A stretch of DNA of 64,000 bases from Streptomyces sp. AC1-42W (GTDB lineage: Bacteria; Actinomycetota; Actinomycetes; Streptomycetales; Streptomycetaceae), in NCBI RefSeq assembly GCF_003248355.1, contig NZ_QKWY01000002.1:992001-1056000 (forward strand), written 5' to 3'. This document shows positions 34,808 through 44,979 of the stretch, in pieces. Numbering within the stretch: the first letter of the stretch is position 1; the number at the start of each line of letters is the position of its first letter. The notes beneath the pieces are model-generated. The model ran no database searches. It was not told where the DNA came from and saw only the letters and a list, made by a program, of their open reading frames with translations. The position numbers and the translations under genes were made by a program.

Positions 34808-34840
34808 TTCAGATGTTCTTGGCGGGTTCAGATGTTCTTG
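34807..34840. repeat. Short direct repeat at the end of the cupin gene
   Basis: GTTCAGATGTTCTTG occurs at 34807-34821 and 34826-34840. The second copy contains the stop codon of the cupin gene on the minus strand; the first abuts the insertion element and includes the target duplication. Confidence 0.7.
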
Positions 34841-35622
34841 CTGATGCAGAGGTACTGCTTGTCGGTCTGGGGCCTGCGCCGGTCGTCGGGGTGGCCGGTC
34901 AGGATTTCGCAGTCGCTGCGGACCACTCCGGAAATATGCAGGGGGATATAGAAAAGGTCCCTCTCCTGCGGCCGGTAGAAGATGTCCATTCCGGTTCGCA
35001 GGTCGAATCGGAATCGCCGGTCCGGGGTCTGTGCGCGCATTTTCGCGTGGGGGAGCGAGTGGACCTTCCGCATTTTGTGCCGGGGCTCCTCGATGGCGGA
35101 GCTCTCGTAGGCGGTGCCGGCCCGGTTGTAGTCGTCGTGCAGCCGGATCAGGTCGAACTTGTTGCGCGGGACCTCGACCTCGATCAGCTCCAGCGGCTCG
35201 GTGCCGGTCGAGCGCGTCCCGTGGAACGCGCCGGGCGCGATGCGCAGGATCGTGCCCTCGGTGACCGGGATCTCCTCGCGGTCGAGGCCACTGGTGACGC
35301 CCTCGCCGCCCAGGCACAGCAGGTACGTCAGCTTGCGCGGGTGGACGTGGACCGAGGTGCTGTGGCCGCCGTCGATGTGGAGCGACCAGAAGTCGAAGAA
35401 GTCGTCCACGTAGGCCCGGTACTCGTAGCCCCAGGGCTTGGGGATCACCTCGTCCAGGTGCTCGTCCTGGTCGAACTGCTCGTTGGCCGGGCGGGCCCCG
35501 TCGCGCAGCAACCGGGTCAGCTTCGCGATATCGGCCCGGCCCGCGTCGACGCGTACGGGCATGAAATCGGCTCTCGGGGAGAGCTTTCCGGGCAGAGTTT
35601 CGATGCCCTCGGTGACGGTCAT
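34828..35622 (-). CDS. Cupin protein resembling type II phosphomannose isomerase
   Basis: A 264-residue double-stranded beta-helix protein. IPKPWGYEYRAYVDDF, HSTSVHVHPRKLTYLLCLGG (metal-binding His), GTILRIAPGAFHGTRS and KFDLIRLHDDYNRAG match the order of motifs in the PMI-type cupins that catalyse sugar-phosphate isomerisation. The usual downstream KE segment is weak, so true isomerase activity is uncertain. The ATG at 35622 follows AGGGGGA; a longer in-frame reading to 35697 lacks a ribosome site. It ends 20 bases before the insertion element and probably once headed an operon with the DJ-1-like and HAD genes. Confidence 0.75.
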   Translation of the reverse strand: MTVTEGIETLPGKLSPRADFMPVRVDAGRADIAKLTRLLRDGARPANEQFDQDEHLDEVIPKPWGYEYRAYVDDFFDFWSLHIDGGHSTSVHVHPRKLTYLLCLGGEGVTSGLDREEIPVTEGTILRIAPGAFHGTRSTGTEPLELIEVEVPRNKFDLIRLHDDYNRAGTAYESSAIEEPRHKMRKVHSLPHAKMRAQTPDRRFRFDLRTGMDIFYRPQERDLFYIPLHISGVVRSDCEILTGHPDDRRRPQTDKQYLCISKNI

Positions 35623-35999
35623 GTGATCCCCCTGTGGCTTGAATTCACCTTCTCGACTTCCGGGGTGTTTACCTCCCCGGCGTCTTCCCAGACTCAATCA
35701 GCGAGGGCCGGGGATGCTCAAATAGAAGTATCTTGAAGTCCCATAACCGCATTTTTGGCGCCTGGTCAGAGGCGTTCTCCGGGGCCTGCGGAGAGCGTGC
35801 CGGATTCGGAAGGTTCTGTTCCTCTGCGGTTCCGTTGACCTTCTTTTGACGTGGGCATGGGGTGAGGGGGCCGGTGGTGCGGGAGGGGGCGGCCGCCACC
35901 GGTCCTGGCTGGATGCGCAGTCGCCGCGCTGGGCTTGAAATAAGAGGCACTTCTGCGACTATGCGAAGAACAGGGGCTGATCTTCGGAAAGGGACCGGT
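35623..35999. other. Divergent intergenic region between cupin gene and glmS
   Basis: A 377-base stretch with lower GC than its surroundings and no credible ORF. It should hold the promoters of both genes. A small TCTCCG/CGGAGA stem lies at 35776-35794. No riboswitch fold was recognised. Confidence 0.5.
35935..35965 (+). promoter_or_regulatory. Candidate glmS promoter
   Basis: TTGAAA at 35935-35940 followed by TATGCG at 35960-35965 (19-base spacer), about 35 bases before the start codon. Assigned by eye only. Confidence 0.3.
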
Positions 36000-37847
<1,848 letters not shown>

Positions 37848-37869
37848 GACGAGCAACGAGGGTGGGAAC

Positions 37870-38238
37870 GTGATCATCGGGGTCGGGATCGACGTGGCGG
37901 AGATCCAGCGGTTCGACGCGGCGCTGGAGCGCACGCCGCAGCTCGCGGCGCGCCTCTTCGTCGACCGGGAACTGCTGCTGCCCGGCGGCGAGCGGCGCGG
38001 CGTCGCCTCGCTCGCCGCCCGGTTCGCCGCCAAGGAGGCACTCGCCAAGGCACTCGGCGCCCCCCGGGGACTGCTGTGGACCGACGCCGAGGTGTACGTC
38101 GAGGAGAGCGGCCAACCCCGGCTGCGGGTACGCGGCACGGTGGCGGCCCGCGCCGCCGAACTGGGTGTGAAGCACTGGCACGTGTCGCTCAGTCACGACG
38201 CCGGCGTCGCCTCGGCCGTCGTGATCGCGGAGGGCTGA
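37870..38238 (+). CDS. acpS: Holo-[acyl-carrier-protein] synthase
   Basis: A 122-residue 4'-phosphopantetheinyl transferase for fatty-acid ACP and possibly type I carriers. Magnesium-binding residues are D8 in GIGIDVAEI-like VGIDVAEIQRF and E56 in RFAAKEALAKALG. The GTG start lies 22 bases after glmS, behind GAGGGTGGG. It probably belongs to the glmS transcript. Confidence 0.95.
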   Translation: MIIGVGIDVAEIQRFDAALERTPQLAARLFVDRELLLPGGERRGVASLAARFAAKEALAKALGAPRGLLWTDAEVYVEESGQPRLRVRGTVAARAAELGVKHWHVSLSHDAGVASAVVIAEG

Positions 38239-38291
38239 GCGGCCCCGGCCCGGCCGGGCGCCCGCGGCGGACACCGCATACGTTGGGAGGC

Positions 38292-39758
38292 ATGCGTACC
38301 GCCTACAGCGTCTCCACCGTACGGGCCGCCGAACAGGCCCTGATGGCACGGCTTCCCGAAGGCGCGCTGATGCAGCGCGCCGCCGCCGGGCTCGCCGCCG
38401 CCTGCGCCGGACTGCTGCGCCGGGCCGGCCGGGTGTACGGCTCCCGCGTCGTCCTCCTCGTCGGCACCGGCGACAACGGCGGCGACGCCCTGTACGCCGG
38501 CGCCCGGCTCGCCCGGCGCGGCGCCGGCGTGGTCGCCGTCCGGGTCGTCCCCGGCCGCGCCCACGAGGGCGGCAGCGCGGCCCTGCGCGCCGCGGGCGGA
38601 CACCTCGTCGACGGCGAGGAGAGCACCGTCCACGAGGACTGGGCCGGGCGCATCGACCTCGTCGTGGACGCCGTCACCGGCATCGGCGGACGCGGCGGAC
38701 TGCGCCCCGGCGCCGCCGCGCTCGTCCGCCGGTACACCGCGCACGGCGCGCCCGTCCTCGCCGTGGACCTGCCCAGCGGGGTCGAGGCCGACACCGGCGA
38801 GGTCACCGGCGACGCGGTGCGCGCCGACGTCACCGTCACCTTCGGCGCCTACAAGCCGGCGCTCCTGGTGGACCCGGCCGCCGAACGGGCCGGCGCGCTC
38901 AGCCTCGTCGACATCGGACTCGGCCCGGAACTCCCCGCGGTGCCCGACCTGGAGTCCCTCCAGTACGCCGACCTCGCCGCGCTGCTGCCGGTGCCCGCCG
39001 CCGAGAGCGACAAGTACCGGCGCGGCGTCGTCGGCATCGCCGCCGGATCGGCCCGCTATCCGGGCGCCGCCGTCCTCGCCGTCTCCGGGGCGCTGCGCGG
39101 CGGTGCGGGCGCCGTCCGCTACGCGGGCCCCGGCGCCGACGCGGTCATCGCCCGGCACCCGGAGACCCTGGTCCACCCCGGCCGCCCCTCCGGAGCCGGA
39201 CGCGTACAGGCGTGGGTCGTCGGACCCGGGCTCGGCGACGGCACCGACGCGGTGGACGCCGTCGCCGACGTGCTGGCCACCGATGTGCCGGTGCTGGTCG
39301 ACGCGGACGGGCTGCGGCTCCTCGACCCGGCCGTCGTCCGGGGCCGGGACGCGCCCACCGTCCTGACCCCGCACGCCGGGGAGGCCGCCGCGCTGCTCGG
39401 CACGGCCCGCGAGGAGGTGGAGGCGGGGCGGCTCGCCGCCGTACGGGAACTCGCCGCCCGGTTCGGCGCCACCGTGCTGCTCAAGGGCTCCACCACCCTG
39501 ATCGCCTCGGACGCCCCGCACACCCCGGTCCGGGTCAACCCGACCGGCACCCCCTGGCTCGCCACCGCGGGCAGCGGCGACGTGCTCTCCGGGCTGACCG
39601 GCTCCCTGCTGGCCGCCGGACTCGCCCCGCTCGACGCCGCGTCCGCCGGGGCCCATCTGCACGGGCTCGCCGCCCGCCGCGCGGCGGACGGCTCCCCGCT
39701 CGCCGCGCTGGACGTCGCCGACGCGATCCCCGCGGCATGGCGGGACGTCCGGGCCTGA
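38292..39758 (+). CDS. nnr: Bifunctional NAD(P)HX epimerase / ADP-dependent dehydratase
   Basis: A 488-residue metabolite-repair enzyme that restores hydrated NAD(P)H. The N-terminal YjeF_N epimerase domain (about 1-215) has LLVGTGDNGGDALYAGARL and VLAVDLPSGVEADTGE. The C-terminal kinase-like dehydratase domain (about 230-485) has VVGPGLG, DADGL, LTPHAGE and TAGSGDVLSGLTGSLLA. A TACGTT hexamer seven bases before the ATG suggests a leaderless transcript as well as read-through. Confidence 0.95.
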   Translation: MRTAYSVSTVRAAEQALMARLPEGALMQRAAAGLAAACAGLLRRAGRVYGSRVVLLVGTGDNGGDALYAGARLARRGAGVVAVRVVPGRAHEGGSAALRAAGGHLVDGEESTVHEDWAGRIDLVVDAVTGIGGRGGLRPGAAALVRRYTAHGAPVLAVDLPSGVEADTGEVTGDAVRADVTVTFGAYKPALLVDPAAERAGALSLVDIGLGPELPAVPDLESLQYADLAALLPVPAAESDKYRRGVVGIAAGSARYPGAAVLAVSGALRGGAGAVRYAGPGADAVIARHPETLVHPGRPSGAGRVQAWVVGPGLGDGTDAVDAVADVLATDVPVLVDADGLRLLDPAVVRGRDAPTVLTPHAGEAAALLGTAREEVEAGRLAAVRELAARFGATVLLKGSTTLIASDAPHTPVRVNPTGTPWLATAGSGDVLSGLTGSLLAAGLAPLDAASAGAHLHGLAARRAADGSPLAALDVADAIPAAWRDVRA

Positions 39759-39800
39759 GCGATCCTGGGGGCAGCATCCGCACACGAGAGGTGACCGACC

Positions 39801-40187
39801 GTGAGCAGCAGCGGTGAGATCCGTGTCCACCGGGTCTACGACGAGGTGGAGGACGACGACGGCACCCGGGTCCTGATCGACCGGCTCTGGCCGCGCGGGG
39901 TGTCCAAGGAACACGCCGCGATCGACCGCTGGCTCAAGGACCTCACCCCCACCGCCGAACTGCGGTCCTGGTACCACGAGGACCGCTCCGGCACCCGCTA
40001 CGACGACTTCGTCGAGCGCTACCGCGCCGAACTGGCCGGACCCGCGCAGTCGGCGGCCGTGGACGAGCTGGCCGGCCTGTACCGCGAGGGCGGCCCGGTG
40101 ACTCTCGTCACGGCCGTCAAGGACATCGAACGCAGCCATGTGCCGGTGCTCGTGGAGCATCTGGACCACGAGCTGCACCACCGCTGA
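39801..40187 (+). CDS. DUF488 family protein
   Basis: A 128-residue cytosolic protein of the DUF488 (MarR-associated YeaO-like) family, marked by GTRVLIDRLWPRGVSKE and LRSWYHED near the middle. Biochemical function is not established. The GTG start lies 42 bases after the preceding gene on the same strand. Confidence 0.85.
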   Translation: MSSSGEIRVHRVYDEVEDDDGTRVLIDRLWPRGVSKEHAAIDRWLKDLTPTAELRSWYHEDRSGTRYDDFVERYRAELAGPAQSAAVDELAGLYREGGPVTLVTAVKDIERSHVPVLVEHLDHELHHR

Positions 40188-40260
40188 CCCGGCCCGCGAC
40201 CGGCCCGCCCAGCCCCGCCACGGCCGCCGCGCGGCACGGCGGTGAGAGACTGGGCGCGAT

Positions 40261-41457
40261 ATGAACGAGACAGCGCCCCAGCAAGCCCGTGCCGAGATCG
40301 ACCTTGCCGCACTCCGCGCCAACGTGCGCGAACTGCGTGCCCGGACGGCCGGGGCGCACCTCATGGCCGTGGTCAAGGCCGACGCCTACGGCCACGGAGC
40401 CGTCCCCTGCGCCCGCGCCGCACAGGCGGCCGGCGCCACCTGGCTCGGCACCGCGACCCCGCAGGAGGCCCTCGCCCTGCGCGCGGCCGGGCTCGGCGGC
40501 CGGATGCTGTGCTGGCTCTGGACGCCCGGCGGGCCCTGGCGCGAGGCGATCGAGGCCGACGTGGACGTGTCGGTGAGCGGCCGGTGGGCGCTGCGCGAGG
40601 CCGCCGGGGCCGCCCTCGCCGCCGGCCGGCCCGCCCGAATCCACCTCAAGGCCGACACCGGACTCGGCCGGGCCGGCTGCCGGCCCGCCGACTGGCCGGA
40701 ACTGATCGCCGCCGCCCTGGCCGCCGAACGCGCCGGGACCGTCCGCGTCACCGGCCTGTGGTCCCACTTCGCCTGCGCCGACGAGCCGGGCCACCCCTCG
40801 ATCACCGCCCAGCTGACCACCTTCCGGGACATGGTGGCGTACGCCGAGAAGGCCGGCGTCGAGCCCGAGGTGCGGCACATCGCCAACTCCCCGGCCACCC
40901 TCACGCTTCCCGAGTCCCACTTCGACCTGGTGCGCACCGGGATCGCCATGTACGGCATCTCGCCCAGCCCCGAGCTGGGCACCTCCGCCGACCTCGGACT
41001 GCGGCCCGTGATGACGCTCGCCGCGCCCGTCGCCCTGGTCAAGCACGTCCCGGCCGGGCACGGCGTCAGCTACGGCCACCACTACACGACCCCCCGCCCG
41101 ACCACCCTCGGCCTGGTGCCCCTCGGGTACGCCGACGGCGTCCCGCGCCACGCCTCCGGCCGGGGCCCGGTCCTGATCGGCGGGGTACGGCGGACGGTCG
41201 CGGGCCGGGTCGCCATGGACCAGTTCGTCGTCGACCTGGACGGCGACGAGCCGGCCCCCGGCACCCAGGCGGTGCTGTTCGGCCCCGGCGACCGGGGCGA
41301 GCCGAGCGCCGAGGACTGGGCACGGGCCGCCGGCACCATCGCGTACGAGATCGTCACCCGGATCGGCGGCCGGGTGCCGCGCGTCCACCTCGGCGCGACA
41401 CCCGAGGGCGCCGCGGCCGGCGGCGCGCTGCGGACGACGGGGAGCGCGGCGCGGTGA
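40261..41457 (+). CDS. alr: Alanine racemase
   Basis: A 398-residue PLP enzyme making D-alanine for peptidoglycan. The PLP lysine is K39 in LMAVVKADAYGHG. The catalytic tyrosine region HGVSYGHHYTTPRPT, the VALVKHVPAG segment and the C-terminal GRVAMDQFVVDL are visible. The gene overlaps the following hydrolase by four bases. Confidence 0.96.
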   Translation: MNETAPQQARAEIDLAALRANVRELRARTAGAHLMAVVKADAYGHGAVPCARAAQAAGATWLGTATPQEALALRAAGLGGRMLCWLWTPGGPWREAIEADVDVSVSGRWALREAAGAALAAGRPARIHLKADTGLGRAGCRPADWPELIAAALAAERAGTVRVTGLWSHFACADEPGHPSITAQLTTFRDMVAYAEKAGVEPEVRHIANSPATLTLPESHFDLVRTGIAMYGISPSPELGTSADLGLRPVMTLAAPVALVKHVPAGHGVSYGHHYTTPRPTTLGLVPLGYADGVPRHASGRGPVLIGGVRRTVAGRVAMDQFVVDLDGDEPAPGTQAVLFGPGDRGEPSAEDWARAAGTIAYEIVTRIGGRVPRVHLGATPEGAAAGGALRTTGSAAR

Positions 41458-42659
41458 GCGGGGCCGGCGAGGCGATGGCCGCGGCCGGTCCGGCCGCTGG
41501 CTGGCGCCGGGCGGGAATCGCGGGCGCCGCCATAGGCGTGCTCGCCGCCGGAGCGGCCGCCGGGGTCGCGGTGGAGCGGCTGACGGTCGGCCGGAGCATG
41601 CGCAGGCGGGCCAGGCTGGCCCTGGACGCCACCGCCCCGTACGGCTCGCTGCGCGGCCGGCCCGGCCACGCCACCGCCGACGACGGCACCGAGCTGTACT
41701 ACGAGGTCGACGAGGTGGACCCGGCCGGGGGCGCATCGGGCCCGGGGGACACCGCCGGCGCGGACCCCCGCAGACGGCGCCTCTTCGGGCGCAAGGCGCC
41801 CGCCCCCGTCACCGTCGTGTTCAGCCACGGCTACTGCCTGGGCCAGGACTCCTGGCACTTCCAGCGCGCCGCCCTGCGCGGGCTCGTGCGCACCGTCCAC
41901 TGGGACCAGCGCAGCCACGGCCGCTCCGAACGCGGGCGCGCCCAGGCCGCCGCCGGAGGCGGGGTGCCCGTGGGCATCGACCAGCTCGGGCGCGACCTGA
42001 AGGCCGTCATCGACGCGGCGGCGCCCGAGGGCCCGCTCGTCCTCGTCGGCCACTCCATGGGCGGCATGACGATCATGGCGCTGGCCGAGCGGTACCCGGA
42101 GCTGATCCGGGACCGGGTCGCCGCCGTCGCCCTCGTCGGTACGTCGAGCGGCCGGCTGGACGAGGTCAGCTTCGGGCTGCCCGTCGCCGGCATGAAGGCG
42201 GTGCGGCGGGTGCTGCCCGGCGTGCTGCGGGCGCTGGGCTCGCAGCCGGAGCTGGTGGAACGGGGGCGCCGGGCGACCGCCGACCTGTTCGCCGGACTGA
42301 TCAAGCGGTACTCCTTCGGCTCGAAGGACGTGGACCCGGCCGTCGCCCGGTTCGCGGAACGGCTCATCGAGTCGACCCCGATCGACGTCGTCGCGGAGTT
42401 CTACCCGGCCTTCGCGGAGCACGACAAGAGCGCGGCGCTGGCCCTCTTCCGCGACATCCCGGTCCTCGTCCTGGCCGGGGACAAGGACCTGGTGACGCCC
42501 GGCTCGCACAGCGAGGCCATCGCGGACCGGCTGCCCGACGCGGAGCTGGTCATCGTGCCGGACGCCGGGCACCTGGTGATGCTGGAGCACCCGGAGACGG
42601 TGACCGACCGCCTCGCCGACCTGCTGGTGCGGGCGGGCGCGGTGCCGGAGATCCGCTGA
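41454..42659 (+). CDS. Membrane-anchored alpha/beta hydrolase
   Basis: A 401-residue hydrolase with an N-terminal hydrophobic helix (about 18-45, AGIAGAAIGVLAAGAAAGVAV) that probably anchors it. The oxyanion segment is VVFSHGYCLGQDSWHF, the nucleophile elbow GHSMGGMT, the acid VLAGDKDLVTP, and the histidine PDAGHLVMLEHPE. Its substrate is unknown. The GTG overlaps the alr stop, a constant neighbourhood in streptomycetes. Confidence 0.88.
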   Translation: MSGAGEAMAAAGPAAGWRRAGIAGAAIGVLAAGAAAGVAVERLTVGRSMRRRARLALDATAPYGSLRGRPGHATADDGTELYYEVDEVDPAGGASGPGDTAGADPRRRRLFGRKAPAPVTVVFSHGYCLGQDSWHFQRAALRGLVRTVHWDQRSHGRSERGRAQAAAGGGVPVGIDQLGRDLKAVIDAAAPEGPLVLVGHSMGGMTIMALAERYPELIRDRVAAVALVGTSSGRLDEVSFGLPVAGMKAVRRVLPGVLRALGSQPELVERGRRATADLFAGLIKRYSFGSKDVDPAVARFAERLIESTPIDVVAEFYPAFAEHDKSAALALFRDIPVLVLAGDKDLVTPGSHSEAIADRLPDAELVIVPDAGHLVMLEHPETVTDRLADLLVRAGAVPEIR

Positions 42660-42716
42660 CGTTCCCGGAGATCCGCCGGCATTCCCGGGGCCCCGGAATC
42701 CTCTAACGTTTCGGGC

Positions 42717-43271
42717 ATGGAAGCAGCGCAGAACAGCCCGGCGGCCGGCGAGGCCGCCGCGTACCGGAACATCCCCGGCGCCGTCAGTATCGAGCTGGCC
42801 GTCGACTCCCCCGAACAGATGCGGGCCCTGGGCCGCCGGCTCGCCGCCGTGCTGCGCCCCGGCGACCTGGTCATGCTCACCGGCGAGCTGGGCGCCGGCA
42901 AGACGACCCTGACCCGGGGGCTCGGCGAGGGCCTGGGCGTGCGCGGCGCGGTGACCTCCCCGACCTTCGTGATCGCCCGGGTGCACCCCCCGCTCTCCGG
43001 CGGGCCCGCGCTGGTCCATGTGGACGCCTACCGGCTGGGCGGCGGGCTCGACGAGATGGAGGACCTGGACCTGGACGTCTCGCTGGCGGACTCGGTGGTC
43101 GTGGTCGAGTGGGGCGACGGGAAGGTCGAGGAGCTGTCGGACGACCGGCTCCAGGTGTTCATCGACCGCGCCGTCGGGGACACCGACGACGAGCGGCGCG
43201 CGGTGACGCTGGTGGGCGTGGGGGCGCGCTGGGCGGGGCTGCGCAACGAATCCTGGGCGCCCTGGGGCTGA
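42717..43271 (+). CDS. tsaE: tRNA t6A biosynthesis ATPase TsaE
   Basis: A 184-residue P-loop ATPase needed for threonylcarbamoyladenosine formation on ANN-decoding tRNAs with TsaB and TsaD. Walker A is GELGAGKTTLTRGL, followed by TSPTFVIARVH and the family's LVHVDAYRL. An unusual VVVEWGDGKVEEL continues to the end. A TAACGT hexamer seven bases before the ATG fits a leaderless start. Confidence 0.95.
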   Translation: MEAAQNSPAAGEAAAYRNIPGAVSIELAVDSPEQMRALGRRLAAVLRPGDLVMLTGELGAGKTTLTRGLGEGLGVRGAVTSPTFVIARVHPPLSGGPALVHVDAYRLGGGLDEMEDLDLDVSLADSVVVVEWGDGKVEELSDDRLQVFIDRAVGDTDDERRAVTLVGVGARWAGLRNESWAPWG

Positions 43272-43350
43272 CACCGTTGTTTCCGACGCGGTGTCGGGAA
43301 AATGTTGCGCGGAACGGGGCAGGCGTGGTGACATGGAGGAAGAGAGCGTA

Positions 43351-43366
43351 GTTAGGTGTACCTAAC
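43351..43366. promoter_or_regulatory. Palindrome GTTAGGT-GT-ACCTAAC, candidate DtxR/DmdR-type operator
   Basis: A perfect 7-bp inverted repeat with a two-base spacer, 31 bases before the small ORF. It matches 11 of 14 positions of the inner part of the Streptomyces iron box (TTAGGCTAACCTAA) but lacks the outer half. Confidence 0.45.
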
Positions 43367-43396
43367 CACGCCCCACCGGAGCTCCAGGAGGCTTCC

Positions 43397-43573
43397 ATGC
43401 CGACGTCCGAGCGCGAAGCGCGGCCGCCGCGTGCGGCGGTACCGATGAGCGTCCTGCTGGCGGCCGGAGCGGCGGCCAACGCGGTGTCCACACCGCCGGT
43501 GGTGCCGCAGCCGGCGGACCGGCGCACGGCGAAAGCCGGACGAGCGCCCCGCTCGGGCCCGTCCGGCGACTGA
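43397..43573 (+). CDS. Small Ala/Pro-rich hypothetical protein
   Basis: A 58-codon ORF, MPTSEREARPPRAAV and onward. It has a strong AGGAGG ribosome site six bases before the ATG, high GC at third positions and a palindromic candidate operator just upstream, which together suggest a real gene. There is one weakly hydrophobic stretch (MSVLLAAGAAANAV). No function is recognised. It converges on the next gene with 11 bases between them. Confidence 0.55.
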   Translation: MPTSEREARPPRAAVPMSVLLAAGAAANAVSTPPVVPQPADRRTAKAGRAPRSGPSGD

Positions 43574-43584
43574 CCGCAGGGCCC

Positions 43585-44148
43585 CTACGGGACGACGACC
43601 ACCTTCACGCCCACCGTGGCGAACCGCCACACCGCGTCGCCGTCCTCGCGGGACATGCGCACGCCGCCCGTCTTCACGGTCGGGTCCGGCTCCTCCATGG
43701 AGCCGTCCGTCGCGGCGCTGAAGCCGATCGTCACATCGTTCACCGTGGCGAACCGCACGACGTGCTCGATCGGCACCCCGTCCGAACCCTTCACGCTGCC
43801 GGACCGCGAGGTCACCGAGAACGTGCCGGGCACCGCGCTCACCGGGCTCGGCATCACCCGGAACGTGGCGGTGGCCCGGTTCTTCGCGTCCACCAGCCAC
43901 ACCCGGCGGTCCGCCAGCGCGTAGACGACGCGCTTGCCGGTGCCGGAGCCGGCCGGGACGGCGAGCGGGTCCTTCTTCGGCGCGGGCGCGGTGTGCTCGC
44001 CGGCCGGGGCCGACGCGCTGGCGGACGCCTCCGGCTTCGTGGCCAGGTCGTCCGGCACATTCGCGGACGCCTGGTAGGCCAGGAAACCGACCACCGCGAC
44101 GGCCGCCGCGGTGAGCGCGGCCACGAATCCCGAGCTGCCCCTTGCCAC
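43585..44148 (-). CDS. Membrane-anchored L,D-transpeptidase-like protein lacking catalytic residues
   Basis: A 187-residue protein with one N-terminal membrane helix (about 6-27, FVAALTAAAVAVVGFLAY), a Ser/Ala/Pro linker (about 30-62) and a C-terminal domain with the rhythm of YkuD L,D-transpeptidases. Where the family has an active-site S-x-GC-(I/V)-R motif this one reads KTGGVRMSREDGDAVW, so the Cys is Gly; the family His is also not seen (IGFSAA). It may bind peptidoglycan without catalysis. The GTG at 44148 follows AGAGG. Confidence 0.7.
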   Translation of the reverse strand: MARGSSGFVAALTAAAVAVVGFLAYQASANVPDDLATKPEASASASAPAGEHTAPAPKKDPLAVPAGSGTGKRVVYALADRRVWLVDAKNRATATFRVMPSPVSAVPGTFSVTSRSGSVKGSDGVPIEHVVRFATVNDVTIGFSAATDGSMEEPDPTVKTGGVRMSREDGDAVWRFATVGVKVVVVP

Positions 44149-44304
44149 CGTGCGTGCCTCTTTCGCCGTCGTCCGCCCATCAGGCGCGTGCCATAAGTCG
44201 TACAAGCGTTTACACGTACTCCGCGTACACCCGGTGACGGTAGCAGCCGGGGCCGCCCGGACCGGGACGCCGTACGGGGCACGGGGTGGGCCGCGCCGGA
44301 GCCG

Positions 44305-44310
44305 TAGGCT
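44305..44310 (+). promoter_or_regulatory. Candidate -10 (TAGGCT) for leaderless tsaB
   Basis: TAGGCT ends six bases before the GTG start of tsaB, with no Shine-Dalgarno sequence, as expected for a leaderless mRNA. Confidence 0.4.
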
Positions 44311-44316
44311 GTTTGC

Positions 44317-44979
44317 GTGCTCTTGCTCGCTATGGATACCGCCACCCCCGCCGTCACCGTCGCCCTGCACGACGGAACCCGAGTCCTCGCCGAATCCGTG
44401 CGGGTCGACGCCCGCAGGCACGGGGAGCTGCTGCTGCCCGCCGTGGACCGGGTCCTCGCCGTCTCCGGGGTGAAACTCGACGCCGTGACGGACGTGGTCG
44501 TGGGCGTCGGCCCCGGCCCGTACACCGGACTGCGCGTCGGCCTGGTCACGGCGGCCACCTTCGGCTCCGCGCTCTCCGTGCCCGTGCACGGCCTGTGCAC
44601 GCTGGACGGCCTCGCGTACGCCGCCGGGCTCGCCGGCCTGGAAGGCCCCTTCGCCGTCGCCACGGACGCCCGCCGCAAGGAGGTCTACTGGGCGCGCTAC
44701 GAGGACGGCCGCACCCGGACCGCCGGCCCTTCGGTCGACCGGCCCGCCGACATCGCGGAACAGCTCGCGGGCCTCCCGGTCGTCGGCGCGGGCGCGGTGC
44801 TCTATCCGGAGGCGTTCCCGGACGCGCGCGGCCCGGAACACCTTGCCGCGGGTGCCCTCGCGGGCCTCGCCGCCGAACGCCTCGCGGCCGGCGCGGAACT
44901 GCTGCCGCCGCAGCCGCTCTACCTGCGCAGGCCCGACGCGCAGGTCCCGAAGAACTACAAGGTGGTCACCCCGAAGTGA
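44317..44979 (+). CDS. tsaB: tRNA t6A biosynthesis protein TsaB
   Basis: A 220-residue ASKHA-fold partner of TsaD in t6A synthesis. It has the N-terminal LLLAMDTATPAVTVAL, RRHGELLLPAVDRVL and VGVGPGPYTGLRVGLVTA, the TsaB hallmark. The stop overlaps rimI by four bases. Confidence 0.95.
   Translation: MLLLAMDTATPAVTVALHDGTRVLAESVRVDARRHGELLLPAVDRVLAVSGVKLDAVTDVVVGVGPGPYTGLRVGLVTAATFGSALSVPVHGLCTLDGLAYAAGLAGLEGPFAVATDARRKEVYWARYEDGRTRTAGPSVDRPADIAEQLAGLPVVGAGAVLYPEAFPDARGPEHLAAGALAGLAAERLAAGAELLPPQPLYLRRPDAQVPKNYKVVTPK

Noticed and set aside
35623..35999. Possible glmS ribozyme or riboswitch upstream of glmS
   Set aside because: No ribozyme core could be recognised, and glmS ribozymes are known from Gram-positives of lower GC rather than Streptomyces.
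43351..43366. Calling the TTAGGT palindrome a full iron box
   Set aside because: The canonical 19-bp site has an additional outer half that is missing here, so it is kept only as a candidate.
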